Origin: Angiostrongylus vasorum
Lineage: Eukaryota > Nematoda > Chromadorea > Rhabditida > Metastrongylidae
Reading direction: 5' to 3'
DNA length: 64,000 nt
Assembly: GCA_018806985.1 (NCBI GenBank)
Contig: JADANN010000302.1
Location: 124,001-188,000, forward strand
Within the stretch, counting starts at the first letter, position 1, and each line of letters starts with the position of its first letter. Positions 22,444 through 35,500 of the stretch are shown here, in pieces. The notes under the pieces are model-generated. The model did not search any database. It saw nothing but the letters and a program-made list of their open reading frames with translations, and was not told the origin of the DNA. The position numbers and the translations under genes are program-made.

Positions 22444-25400
22444 TCAGATTCGCTCCATTTCTGAAATCCAAAACTTCATTTCCATACCTGGCTCAAGTTC
22501 TTCTTCGGAAAGCGCGGCGCGATTGAATGGATTCGTTTGACTGCTTAGTAGATGGCGCATAATGTGCTTTCGATCCATGATATGTCCAGATGGCAGTTTC
22601 ACCGGATCCTCCATAAGTGTGTCCATAACAGGATCTAAAAAAAGGTGCCTCTCCAACAATAACCTATTCCATTAGGAAAGATTAATGTTTCTAGCACCCA
22701 ACAAATTTCTCCGCTCATTGCTCTAATTTGCGTTGAGTGTAATTCATATCATATTAAAAAAAAATTAGACGTATATGATAATCTCCCAACCCTCCCAAAG
22801 GTTTACCGCTTTATCCTGAGAGATATTCCTGACAGCCGGAATGCTATCCAGTAAGGATTCCAAAGCTGAGAAGTCCGATGTTTCCATCCGGAGGTCCAGC
22901 TATAAACCAATACCAGGAATCATCGTCGTCCTAGTACCAAACTAATCGAAAGGTTGTAGATCACCTCCCTTCAATCCACAATGGCCGGCGCATGCGAACT
23001 GAGCGAAGCTCCGGATAGACAGACCTCGGGACTGTAGGAAACCAACAATCCAATCACTCAACCACCAATAAACCAGCCTCAAAGCACTACACACTGAAAG
23101 CTTCGGTCTCCGAACTCGGCAGTAAGACAAACGGTGAGGACGACCACATCTTGGGTTGCACACGACACCACTGGAAACGGACAAAAAAGAGCACGTCCAC
23201 GACATGGCAAGGACAGATGTTCTTGCTCTGAACCTATAACACCGGAATAGTCTCAGAAGCTGATCCTTACGTCCTTCTAGAGGCAACTGGTTGCATTAAA
23301 TTCCATGTGACCGCTCTACATGAGATGAAAAGCAGGAAGACTGACATAAACAAACTAGACGACGTGGAGGAAGCTTCCGTTATGAATTGTCAGAGGCGTT
23401 AGCTTTGTCATACACCCACCTATTCCCCATCTAGTCACCCCATATGAAGCCCTACCACCGCTGTTGGCCATTTTTTTGTCCCAATCTTTGGCGTCAAAAG
23501 AAAGTCATTATCACCAACTGCTACTCACCGCACAGAATCTTCATAACTGCTGCCCGATATGCTTGTTGAGGGGACAAACTGCTCACAACGACTACCCATT
23601 TGCGCATATCAAAGACCGTCGATGAGGCACGACAAGTTGACCAAGCAGCATTCAGACAGAGATTCTGCCGCATGGATCATATACAAACGGTCTTACGGGT
23701 CAAAGACCTATGTTGGGAGCCCAACCTACCTCTTGTCCTAACCTTTACCAAGTATGAAAAATCATTGGCATTGAGCATTGAAAAAGCAAAAGTATTGTAG
23801 ATCGGAGAGAACGTTTACGTCTGGTACCAATTTGTAGATTCTGAAGATATGAGAAGCTTGGTTAGCCCGGTGCCGAGATGAGTTGTCAAGGGAAACAGAT
23901 CGAATGCAAAAAATGCTGGGTTCCGCACCGTGTGATACCTGTGACATCGGTTCACGTAATAATAATCGTAAAAAATTACGTGACATTTCGTACGTATTAA
24001 AAAACAATTTCATTTTTCGGATTTTCCAAAACAGATTACTAATAATTACAACTTTGCATAAAGCTGAATGTTTGGGCTACTCCAGATCTGTTTTTTTATC
24101 GAAAACGAAATTGTTCTGCAGATAAAAAAAAGCAACTTATAATAAGAGAACCTCATCCACGACTGCAAATTTTTATCCGCGTATATTCTGCAATCCTATT
24201 CAACTTTCATTACCTGCTTTGTCAAAAAGTTGATTCCAGACATGAAAGCCTTAACTAATAACTTAGATAATCGTACCTTTAAACTCCTCTGGCGCATCCT
24301 CAAGCTCCATTTCCTGGGCGGCTTTGTTGTTATAAAGTGTTTCGACCTTTTCAGCAAGTGCACGGAATCTGTATCAGTAGGCTTTAGAAACAATGAGGAA
24401 ACCGGGACTCCAATGCTTTAAAACTCCAAATCACTCCTGCTTCGATATGGGTACTTCCTACGATCACTTTATCTCGACGAGCACAGCGCACAGGATTTCT
24501 GCTAGAACTACGGCAAATGTGACTCAAGGAACAACAAAACCCCTGGTATGTGGGAACGACGAATTTGGTTTCCATCCCTTGCAGAGAGATTTCTTTAGGA
24601 TACAATGAAGATGAAAACTGCTGCTGGCTAGCTGCATTGCTTAGTGCCTCCCTTGCATTCGAAGCGTTTAAATATTTCTCCACCAAGTGTCGCTAGCTTT
24701 TCGTTATCGAATTCAGAGCTTCCCTATTTCGCTTTTTGTCCCTCTGCTTTGCTAGTTGCACCATCTTCCATCAATAAGAGAAACAAAGAACGTTCAGCAA
24801 CATACCAGAATATAGATGATAGTCCGAGAGCAGTTCGAAATGGTAAATAGTGTTCCAGAGGGGTTTCATTAACTCTACACTTATTAAGTATCCAAATTCG
24901 GAAAAAAAAACCAATACCTTTCAATCTGACTAACAGGTACGATGCTATTACTAACGAGGCGGCGAATGACATCATTCATCATCTCCGGTCTATACGACCT
25001 CTAAAATTACAAAGAACATAACTTAAGCTTAACTGGGTTCAATGCCGATTTGGGCTCCCCGGATCAATTCCGTTGATGGGTGATTGCTGATGGCAAAAAG
25101 ATCGATAGAACTAGCTGAGCGACAGGCGAAACGAAGGACCCGCATGGTGTGGTGGTGAACGCGTTACTCCCCGGAAAGGACAATAGCGCGTTCGTTCCCC
25201 CACCATAGGCACCTGCGGTCCAGAGTTTTGCAAATATCTCAGGTTCGTTGAACATAGCTTAACTTACCAGGCCAGTAAACCTTATTGGAACAAAGAATTT
25301 TAAATAGATGCTTTTTACGACGCGACCATGAAAAACTGTCTGCAATATAAATGGATTAGGAAGCACTAACCTCGTCATGCGCAATGAACTCTGCAAATGA

Positions 25401-28400
25401 ATCCGAGAACGCCGCTAGGTTCAAGTAAACATCGACCACCTGCCCTACGAGTCTACGGGGTTCCCACTGGAATCTTTCAGCAGCATCACGCACCTATACA
25501 TTTAGCAATTTAGATTCCGACTCTAATATATAATATAGCAACATAATAGAAACTGAGAACGGACTTATCTGCCCCCAAAAAAAAGCAAAATTTAATTCAA
25601 AATTAAGAAATGGGGAGACCATTAAACAGCTTTTACCTTCAATTCCATGCATTTTCTACCACATAACTGAGCTATGTTGTGATTGAGCATAGATGCCAAT
25701 CGATCACCTAATACATCTTGGGCAAATGGCTGCGGTGCATCTCTTGTCAGATATCCGAGTAGTTCTAGCGTATCTTTTGCGTAGACCAACCAAGAGCGAA
25801 CCTTAACCAGTAAACAGAAGTGGGCTTCATAGAAGAAAAAAAATGTGATTTCTCACCGGAATTTTTTTTCCAACCTGTCTCTTCGCATCCTCTAAAATAC
25901 TCTCCTTTTGTTGTTGTTCTTCTCGCCCAAGTGCTGCCCACTCTTCTTTATTTGACATAAGCAATTCCACATCATGAATTTTTTTCAATGCCGCCAAACT
26001 TTCATCTAATAAGAACGTTGCATCGTTAATGACCATGTTTATGAAGCGAATAAACTCTGGGCCACATGCTCTATAAATTGTGTAGACAATAGCGGCAGAA
26101 AACGGTAACAGAAAAGATTAAGAAAGCGCTAAAAGTACGTACTTGGCAAGTTGGATCATAATGGACCGGTAGTATGTTTCATTCCAAAGACACTGGAAAA
26201 TCACTTGAATGTTACGTCGAATGCTAAACTTTTCATAAAAATCCGTACCAGCTTCAGCGTCAGAGTAGAACTAAAACATGAAGATAGCTATTTACATTTC
26301 AATAACCGCTTTTAATTTCTGAAGTGAATCCAGGGCTTTATTAAAACGGTATAATTGAGGGCCTCCCAGCATTTTACCGCCTCATCGTGGCTCGGAGATG
26401 TTCCTGGGTGTCGGGCTGCGATGTAGAGCGAGGGGGATTCACGCCACAGAAGGGTGTCCTAAGCTGTGGAGGAGTCCGGCGTTTCCATCAGGAAGCCAAG
26501 CTAAAAGTAAACTAATACCAGGATTCACCACTGTCCTGGTGTCAGAGTAGTCGCATGGTGCTAAATCTCCCTGTGATCCACAAGTGCGGCGACAGCTTGT
26601 GGTGATCAAGACCTGCGATAGACTTTGGCCAGGCTGAGCTCAGGACTTTAGGAAACCACAGTGGCTAAACTACCAAAACTCCGAAAAAAATGGGAACTAT
26701 GCTGAGGCCCGCTCATCCATTGAGGACGGGCCATCCAAGTATTCAAGTATAAGTGAGGTATACAGTGTGATGAATGCTGAGAAGAAAATGCACAAGAAAT
26801 AAGCCAACCTTTACTAAACTGGGAAAAAGCTTCTCCATAGCCATTGGACTATTAATTACTTGATACCAAAGATTTTGAGCAGCAGGAATTACTGCAGGCG
26901 TAATCATCATTACTACTTCCACTACCTGAAGATAAAAAATCAAGACTAACGAGAACAAAAAAATAGGGAGTTAATAACCAATCTAGAGCATACGTCAATG
27001 CAAGTATATAGAAGTTCACGCATATAGGAGGTAAGGACTTAAGGTTTACATTATGAGGAAGACCGAAGACAGAAAAATGAACAAAAAGTATTTACCTTGG
27101 CCGCCAAAAAAGGATTGTTAAAATAGTGCGTACAACATATGAAAACGAGCAGATGGCTTGGCCAATCATTATTCCGACCAACAAGAAGAGCAGCAGTGTG
27201 CCTTAAAACAGATTGTACATATGTGCTACAGGGTTAGATTGGATACTGATCTGAAAAGTTCAACTGAAAAACGAACCAAAACCATAGCCATTAAAGATTG
27301 ATAGTAAACTAATAGCGCATTTATAGTTTCATTTATTAGGTATCTTTAATAAATAATTCTACTTTTTTTTGAATGCTCCCAAAGTCCTATTCGTTTCCTC
27401 GCATCTATTGTCCACGAAGGTCTTTGAACTTCTCACGAGTAGGTTCTACTGCTGCTTAAGGATTGTTGCGTTCCTTATGAATGCCGTTTAATATTGGTCG
27501 AATTGAGCTTCCCAATCGAGCCCTGAGATAGCTGGGCTAGAGTTTTCACGCTTGGATTTGATGGGACGAGTTTCGCCTAGATGTCTGGTTCCAATTTCTC
27601 AACCCTGACTGGACGAGAAGCTTGGTAAGCACTGGAGTCTAACCAAAACCGTGCTCATGATGAACAGTATGACTGCTACTACGACATCCACCCCCTTCTA
27701 ATACTTGGATACTTGAACGGTCCGTCTTCAGGAGCGGTGCGGACCCCAGCACATATGCCATTCGTTCCTTTCTCTCGCAATCGTAGTCCATGGTTGTGGT
27801 CTTGTTCGAGCATGGCAGCGCGTGCGAGTCTCATACCGTCATCTGTAAAACAACTGCAACTGCAGGTACAGCTGATTAATTTTGTTTACGAACACGTCCG
27901 CCCAATGTGTAGGTGGTCGTCCTAGGGGACGTTTGCATTCTCTTGGAGTCCACCCTACTGTTCATTTCGCCCATCTGTCGTCTGTTCTTCTCACTATTTG
28001 ATTCGGCTCCAACATCGTCCTTGAGCGGTCGGTTAATTCTTCACTCCTCCCTTCGTTTCTGATTTCGGTTTTAACCTCTCCGAATCAACTAGTAGGAAGA
28101 CCGAGCGAAGGGATTCGTCGCTGAAAACACATCTCCCTCAGATCCGCATCATGGTGAAGACCTGGATACGCCCTTGCAAGGTTAAGTCAAGACCCTAGGG
28201 AGGATCAAGTTGCACCACCAGCAATAGGCCAGCCTCAGTACCTCCTCTAAATATATCAAAACAGCAGATTTGATAAAATTGCTTCTATGAATCAATAATC
28301 GAGGGCAGGGCAAACGGCTCGAAATATTATTGATATAAGACCAAACAAATGACATCGAATTCGTTGTGCAAGTTGGTTTTAAAACTATCGTGAAGGAGAA

Positions 28401-31400
28401 TTGCACCTTGAAGATGGGTGCCGTCAAAGTGACCCCGACGATGAATTGGAAGTTCCAGTGGGAGCAAATACAAGCATAACTGCTTTAGAACTTTCAAGAG
28501 CATCTAAAGAAGATTTGCATATCGAAAAAGCTCGACAAACAGATCCCATGTGAATGAGCAATACGTCGCACTACAAATCAGGTATATGTTGATCACGCTA
28601 AGGTAAAAAAATTCTGCCTCATTCACCATACTAGTCCGACTTCTCACCTATCAACAACCACTTCTTCAAACTGTAACTCGTCGATGTTATCAAGAACGGC
28701 ATCTTCCCAACAGCCGACTGATGATATAAATAAACCCCAGTTTCTAGTGATTTTGGAATTTTGTTTCTTGAATTTTACAATTTTCTTTATTTCCAAGCGA
28801 AATGGAGTCTCACGCGGAAAAGTCAAAGCCCCAGTCTTTGGTAAAATTTTAGGAAAACAGCAACTTCTTTTAGGCAAAAACCTTCCATTTACTAATGATA
28901 TGGTCTTTCTCATTATGGTGATCACCATTAGAAGATCACCACATGCAACACTCAGAGTAAGGTTTCTGCAGCTGTGTGTGCCGTCATAGCAAACACACAC
29001 ACCTGCTCACCCTGCTCATTCCACTCTATTCCGTGGGTTGGGTCCCGATGTGACTTCTCCTGAAGTTTTTTTTCGGTCAAATCTGAGCCCCTAAAATCTC
29101 CAATGATGATCTTAAAGAATGTTTGGTTTCCTCCGTAGAAATTTCTCTAAATGCATATAGCAAGCTTTGACTTCATCTTCGTCATAGCATGATGTCGGTG
29201 CCTAGACGATGAAAACTATCGAAGGCGGTATTGAGCTACATCTCTTCAACTGTAATTGACTGAATCAGCTTTTTAGTTAGCCCAAGGAATCGATGTTTAT
29301 GGTCAAATTCATGTTGACGACGCTAACGGTGTGGAATCCTCCATCAACGCATGTTTCAACACAGAGGAACAGTTTTGTCTGGTACCACATACGACACGTG
29401 TGGCGCCGTAGTTGGAGGTGCCACGGCGACACGCATGTGGAACCGATCCCCGCGCCGATGGCTCACCAAGCCTTCCATCGCTCCGGGGTCGCCAAATTGG
29501 TACCAGACTTGTCTGGGAGGATAGCAGCACTTGCTGGATACATCGGTAGGCCACCGCGAGTCATTGTAAAGGCCAAATAAGCATTCAATCACCTCCAGCG
29601 ATACTAAATGAAGTCGAGTGCATGGCGCATCCCTCAGGGATTGATCAACGCCGAGAGCCCTATCCTTTTATCCTTTTAGCTAGACGGCGTTGAATGGACT
29701 GGGTTCATTGGAAAGCACCATCTCGACTCAGTCAGTCCAATAGTGTCGCACCTTGTCCAGGTATCTTAAACCATCAGATTGTCTAGAGGATTCAGATGAA
29801 AGTGAAGTTGTATTATGGATAAAAATTGCCACCTTTCCAGACTTGGGCAGCTTAGCATGAACCTGCTTATTTATCAGCCTCTCCGTACTCGTCCTACTCA
29901 ACGCTTCCGTATCGGGAACTCATTCGGCGTCAGAGGAATGACGCTCACTTACTTTACTGTTTAGCGTTTGATACCCACGTATAGATTTCTGAGATCTGAG
30001 TGTATGGGCGAGTATACTCACGGATAGCTTGCCTATCTCTCCCAGAGTAGATGAAGAACTTATTAGTTCGATGTGGTTTCTGACAACCTCCATTATACAC
30101 CCAAGTCACTTGATTGCAGGCTCTTGGCCGAAATAACTCGTGGAGTACAAACAGCATAAACGGGAATACACCCAAGCACGTATGCATGAACATTTCTTCG
30201 TAAACACAGAAGACATGTGCCCAATTGGCGCAGCAGAAACAAGGAATCGACGCCATGGATCCACCTGCGCCTAACAGAGGCACAACGTCGCTTCTGGTCC
30301 GCACTTAACATATTCACACCACATCACCTCGCGATTAAACGGCTAGGAATCCCCTACTGAAGATTTGCCTTCAAGGTACAAGCCATCGTAATCTATCAAC
30401 ATTGAACCCTCATTTTCTGGAACCAACGAAACTTTTCCTTCACCAATTTCTAATTTTTGTGCGAACTCCCATATTTCGAACATGGAAGCAATTGAGCAAA
30501 TGAGACCTCGTTCATCAAAACACGATGAAGTTCTCCACTGCATGGATAGTGGTGACCACAACTGCGTTGGAAATTTAAAAAATCTACATTTGTTTCATTT
30601 CTTGCGGACTTCAACTCTCTGCTTCATATTTCCATTAGATTTAGTAGACGACTATCTCAGATTGGTATACAACGGAGTAATTTCATCGGAAAATTGAAAT
30701 CCTCGACTATTAAGACTTCCTTCCACACCTAAACCAAACAACTCACTTCAGTGCAAAAGTGACGAGGTCTAGCACATCATCCAAATAGAACTCAGGATAT
30801 GCAGCGAAGAGTTGAGGTGCAACAGGCGGTAGTTCGTTCTCGTAGCGAAAGTTTGGCGTAATAGCGTTCAGAAGAAGTAGAAGTTGCTTACTGGAGAAGT
30901 CAAGCGCTAGACTTATAAATGAACCATCGGAGAGCATACACTCATAGCACATTGCAGTATGTGTAAATGACTGAAAGGGAGAAAATACACCAAACTGTAT
31001 AGCATTTATGACCAATTTTCAAATGGTACTGCAACATTCAGATTGGTTGATATCGAACAGACACTCGTAGCAGACCACAATATAAGCAAGGTGCGCTTGA
31101 AAATGTTAGGAAATTGTTATTAAGGGATCTTCAAGGAATTTTAATACCGGCTTTTAGCTACAAAAAGAGTGACTAACAAAGCTCGAGTTGTGGAAACATG
31201 ACATATGGAGAAGCACAAGGGAAAGTTTCGTTCATTGTTGCAATTTTTGAATTGCCAAGAATTTGTTCCTGAGAACTACTTCATAAGTTAGTGAACCAAG
31301 TGTTAAGTGATCAGCAAAGTTCAGTTTTTAAGTCCACGATCTACGACAGCATTCAAAGAAGGACTACGGAAGAATTGCCAAATTTTGGGATGATTTGTAC

Positions 31401-32452
31401 GCTAAACATATTTCGAGATCTGTTTATAACAACTGAAGTCCTCCTTTCATCATCCACTATACCTCCATGACTTGCACTTCTTTAATAAGGTAACCGTACA
31501 GGCTTTGGAGTAACTGTTAACAATTTCTAAGGTCACTTGAACATGAGGCATATTAAAGGACTACGCCCTATTACCTAAGGGCATGTATTCCTTATCTGCT
31601 GTCTATACTCCAAAAGTCCAGATTTAATTAGCCACTAGTGGAGGGAAAATTTAAGAAATTTAGTCCAATAGCAACAGTCTCTGCCAACACCAACAAAAGG
31701 GCTCTGGTACAATGAAATCCGCCTTTTTCCAATCGCATCGCTACTATAGATACGATCATTTTAAGGAAAATAATGACGTTGTGCTAAGTCTGGACATAAT
31801 TCATGGATTTGTAAACGATTAGTCACTATATGATGTGAAAGTTTGCTTAATAACTAAAACATTTGCTACGTCTAGCAGAAATATACTGTCCAGAACCATA
31901 TTAATCGTGTAGTTATTTAACGATTACAAGTTAATTTAATCTGTAGGCAGCTTAAGCCCTTTCGCGACGAAACCGGATTTCACAAGTATGGATAATTTCT
32001 CGACCACTAGATTTTAGGAATGCAGAACTAACGGATTTATGGACCAGATTTCGCTCTACCGCATTAAAAGCAAAGACAACTTTTATGCGGCGTCCTCTCG
32101 AATTCAAAGATGCTTGAAAAGAATTTTTCAAAGAAATGATGACGAAACTTAGGATCTCAAAAATTCTGAGGGCGCGTCAGCAGCTACAAACATAAAGGAT
32201 ACACTGGGAAACACCACCAATCATAAGTGATAAAAATTCATTAGGGCTGAGATATGTCAATTTGTAGGTGAAAGCGGTCATTAATTACGCATATGGCTAC
32301 CATGAAAGTCATGTAATCTCGTAACTGTTAACCTATCACCTCATAGTTGTCATTATTGTGAGCAAGGCATAACAGGAAAATTCTATCACAAATGTGAGAT
32401 AACACGAGTCATATATTGTTTTACTGATACGCATTCAAATATTACTACAACT

Positions 32453-32550
<98 letters not shown>

Positions 32551-35500
32551 CACATGAGTGAAAACATTGCAGCATTTCAAATTAAAATAGCATATTTTAG
32601 TTTATACAGAACTCTACTAATTCAAATAACAACTAATACAAACTGTAGAAGTTTGTTGATAAAAAAACAAGCTTTCCTTCTGTACCGTTATATGATTTCG
32701 ATTTTCTGCTTTACCTCGTTTGTGTTAAAATTTTAAAGCTTGCGATGACGCCTAATTTGCACCCTTCACAGACTTGCTCGTTCTTTTTATTTTTTTTTGT
32801 TGAAAATAAACAATAATGCAACCAGAAAGATGCTTAAATGTTTGCAAAACTTAGGACAACAGATGTCTGCTGCAGGAAATGGACACGCTTTTACCATTTC
32901 CGGTCCGGGTCATATAATATCCTGCCGTGAAAAATTGTAATAGGCAGTAAATAAAAAAGTTAACATTGTGATAAACAATAACTTTCCGATAAACAGAGGA
33001 TTTTGTGAGTGGTGAGATCGAACGGATTTGAAGAAAAGACTTTGCTCTACTGTTCTAAAGGTGTGCCGATCATACAAACACATTATTGTCAGTATTTGCA
33101 AGTGTTTTACAACTTATGAGTCTCTATTCCAATACTTTTACACCAGCACACTCTATACGACAACTATAGTTCACTACAGCAACTGCAATTGAAAAAAAAG
33201 TAGCCGATTAAGACCAAAAATTTTTGGTTGGCGAACTCGTTCGGAAAACGTTTTTGTATATTTCTAACTGCAGAATATGCTTTCCCCCATCACCGAACAA
33301 CATGCGATCTGTGTTCTACAAGCTATCGATCGATAACAAAAAAAGGTAGGAATATAGTCCTATGCATCACTCAAATAAAACACCAGAAAGAAAACTAGCC
33401 CTATATGTATATTACCGGCCACTCCTGCAAAATCATTGTGACACCTATAGGTGGCATTCATCACGACAGTATAAAAAATCCTTTTCATTTTTCGAAGGTT
33501 GAATTTTATGTAACCCTACGACTAAAACATTGATAGTGATAAAGAAGTTTTTTCTCTATAAGTATATAATGTTTTAAACTTATCAAATAACTCAGTTACC
33601 GAAATCTATGCAGAAGGTGAAGAAAGTTTCGTGCTCTTCGCGCGGAAATCAACAGAAATTAGGAGCCGTGTTAAAAATGCTATTCTGATGTATTAAATAA
33701 TCTTTCGAACTACAAAACTCTAGCTTGGAAAATCCTTCCTCAGAAGAGTCAACTCACCCTAGTAGTTCGGCATTTTCATGCGAACGATGGGGGTAGGATA
33801 AGGCCTATGTAGCGAATTATTGCTGTCGTAGAAAATATTTCACCATCAGACGGTAATACCCGTCTAATTTAGAAAATCCGGTCAAATATTTAGAAATACC
33901 CTAGCGTTGGTTTTTCGGATCTATAGAGAGAAACGTCCCAAACAATTAACCGTTTTTTTATTCACATGTACTCAAGCCATATTCCTAATGAACGAGCCTA
34001 CCATCCAAGTCTGTTTCGCAATGAAAGCACTGATTTCTGGCTGATTATGCACAAAAATGTGTTACGTAGCCTTCTATATTTTGTACAATCTCAATAAAGA
34101 AAAAGTTACAAGTACACAGCTCTTGCAGCTATTGTCATTTACTCTCAAGATATTCGTATGGCCCGTCTTCACTCACTGGCTGTGCGGGCTCCAGCATAAT
34201 TTCCATTGTTTCAGAGTTTACCTGGTTTAGCCACTACAGTCCCAAGGCCAGTCTAGCCAAAGTATGTCCCAGTTCGTCACCACCATAATTACTGCAGTCG
34301 CCGCCCTTGTAGATCACAGGGAAATTCGCCACCATGCGATTAGTTTGATACCAGGACGACAGTGTATCCCGGTTTTGCTTTACTCTTAGCTGGGCTTCTT
34401 TATGGGGTTTTGCTTTACTCTTAGCTGGCTTCTTTATAGAAACGCCAAGATCTCAAGATATTATTCAAATATTTATAAATGAACAATGAATGCTGCAACG
34501 AATAGAATCTCTATAAAAGTACCGTTTTCTGTTCCGTTCGTGCCTTGATTTTGTGGTTAATTCTACTTCTTTCATGTTCGGCGAATATCCCTTCAGGTAT
34601 ACGCGCAAGCTGCTCTTGAAGTTCCTATAAAGATCGAACTCGACTTCCTTCTGGCTAAAAGTGTTTCTTATAGAGCCAAAGTTTACGTCCCAATCAATTA
34701 ATAAAATTATAAAGTAGATAAGAAAAAGAAGTAAGTATCTTGCCTTAAACTTCCGAGATTTTTTGAAAAAAAAAGCTCTGGAGATACTGAAAACGAACTA
34801 AAAGACGATATCGGTAACTAAAATCCGACACTTACGCGAATTTGTTCGCGAACATCCGCAATATGTCTACGCAGACTACGCAGACGATTCACTGCTGGCT
34901 GGAGGCAAATGTTTTCGCACTGCATGGTAAGGAAAAAGCATTCAGTAGTGAATTTCTCATCAACCGATGTAGCTGAAAGGAACAGAATGAAGGTAGAACA
35001 CTTGAGTAGCAGTCACGTAATTCTTCAAGCCAGTAGTTCCTCAATGAATGAGTAGTTCTAGTAGTTTCATTGACGCTAACTAAATAAGTTCAGCCTAGGT
35101 TTTGAAGCAATTCACACCAGGATTTATGTGAGATTAAGTTTTAGAAACGACCACACAAATAAATGCTCAAGTCTCACTTTACTTCATCGATTTCCTAAGA
35201 CCATCCAAATTGTAATAGACAAATCAACAAAAAGGCGAATTTGACATTGTTAGCACACTAGCAACGACGTCTAATTTCTCCTCCTCGCATGTTCTGAACG
35301 CTAAAACCACCCTATACCTTCCACCCCCCCTCTCCAAAACCTATCCACCACTTTTGTTGCATTTCTTGACCTATAATTTATTACCCTACATATCCTATTA
35401 GTGATTTCTGTTTTTCCTTTTCGTATCTCCCTATTACTAACTCTTGTGTGTAATAGAAAAAACTGTGAACACCCTTTGCTAGTCATTAGATCTTTCCGAA

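Noticed and set aside
29293..29592. Overlapping open frames at 29293-29592 as a conserved protein, since similar peptides recur at 18520, 41827, 48340 and 59023
   Set aside because: The recurrence is due to SINE-A; the peptides (for example [16 protein letters not shown]) are translations of the repeat and have no coding signal.
32455..32546. CRISPR-like or centromeric array
   Set aside because: It is a plain TA dinucleotide run without spacers or longer units.
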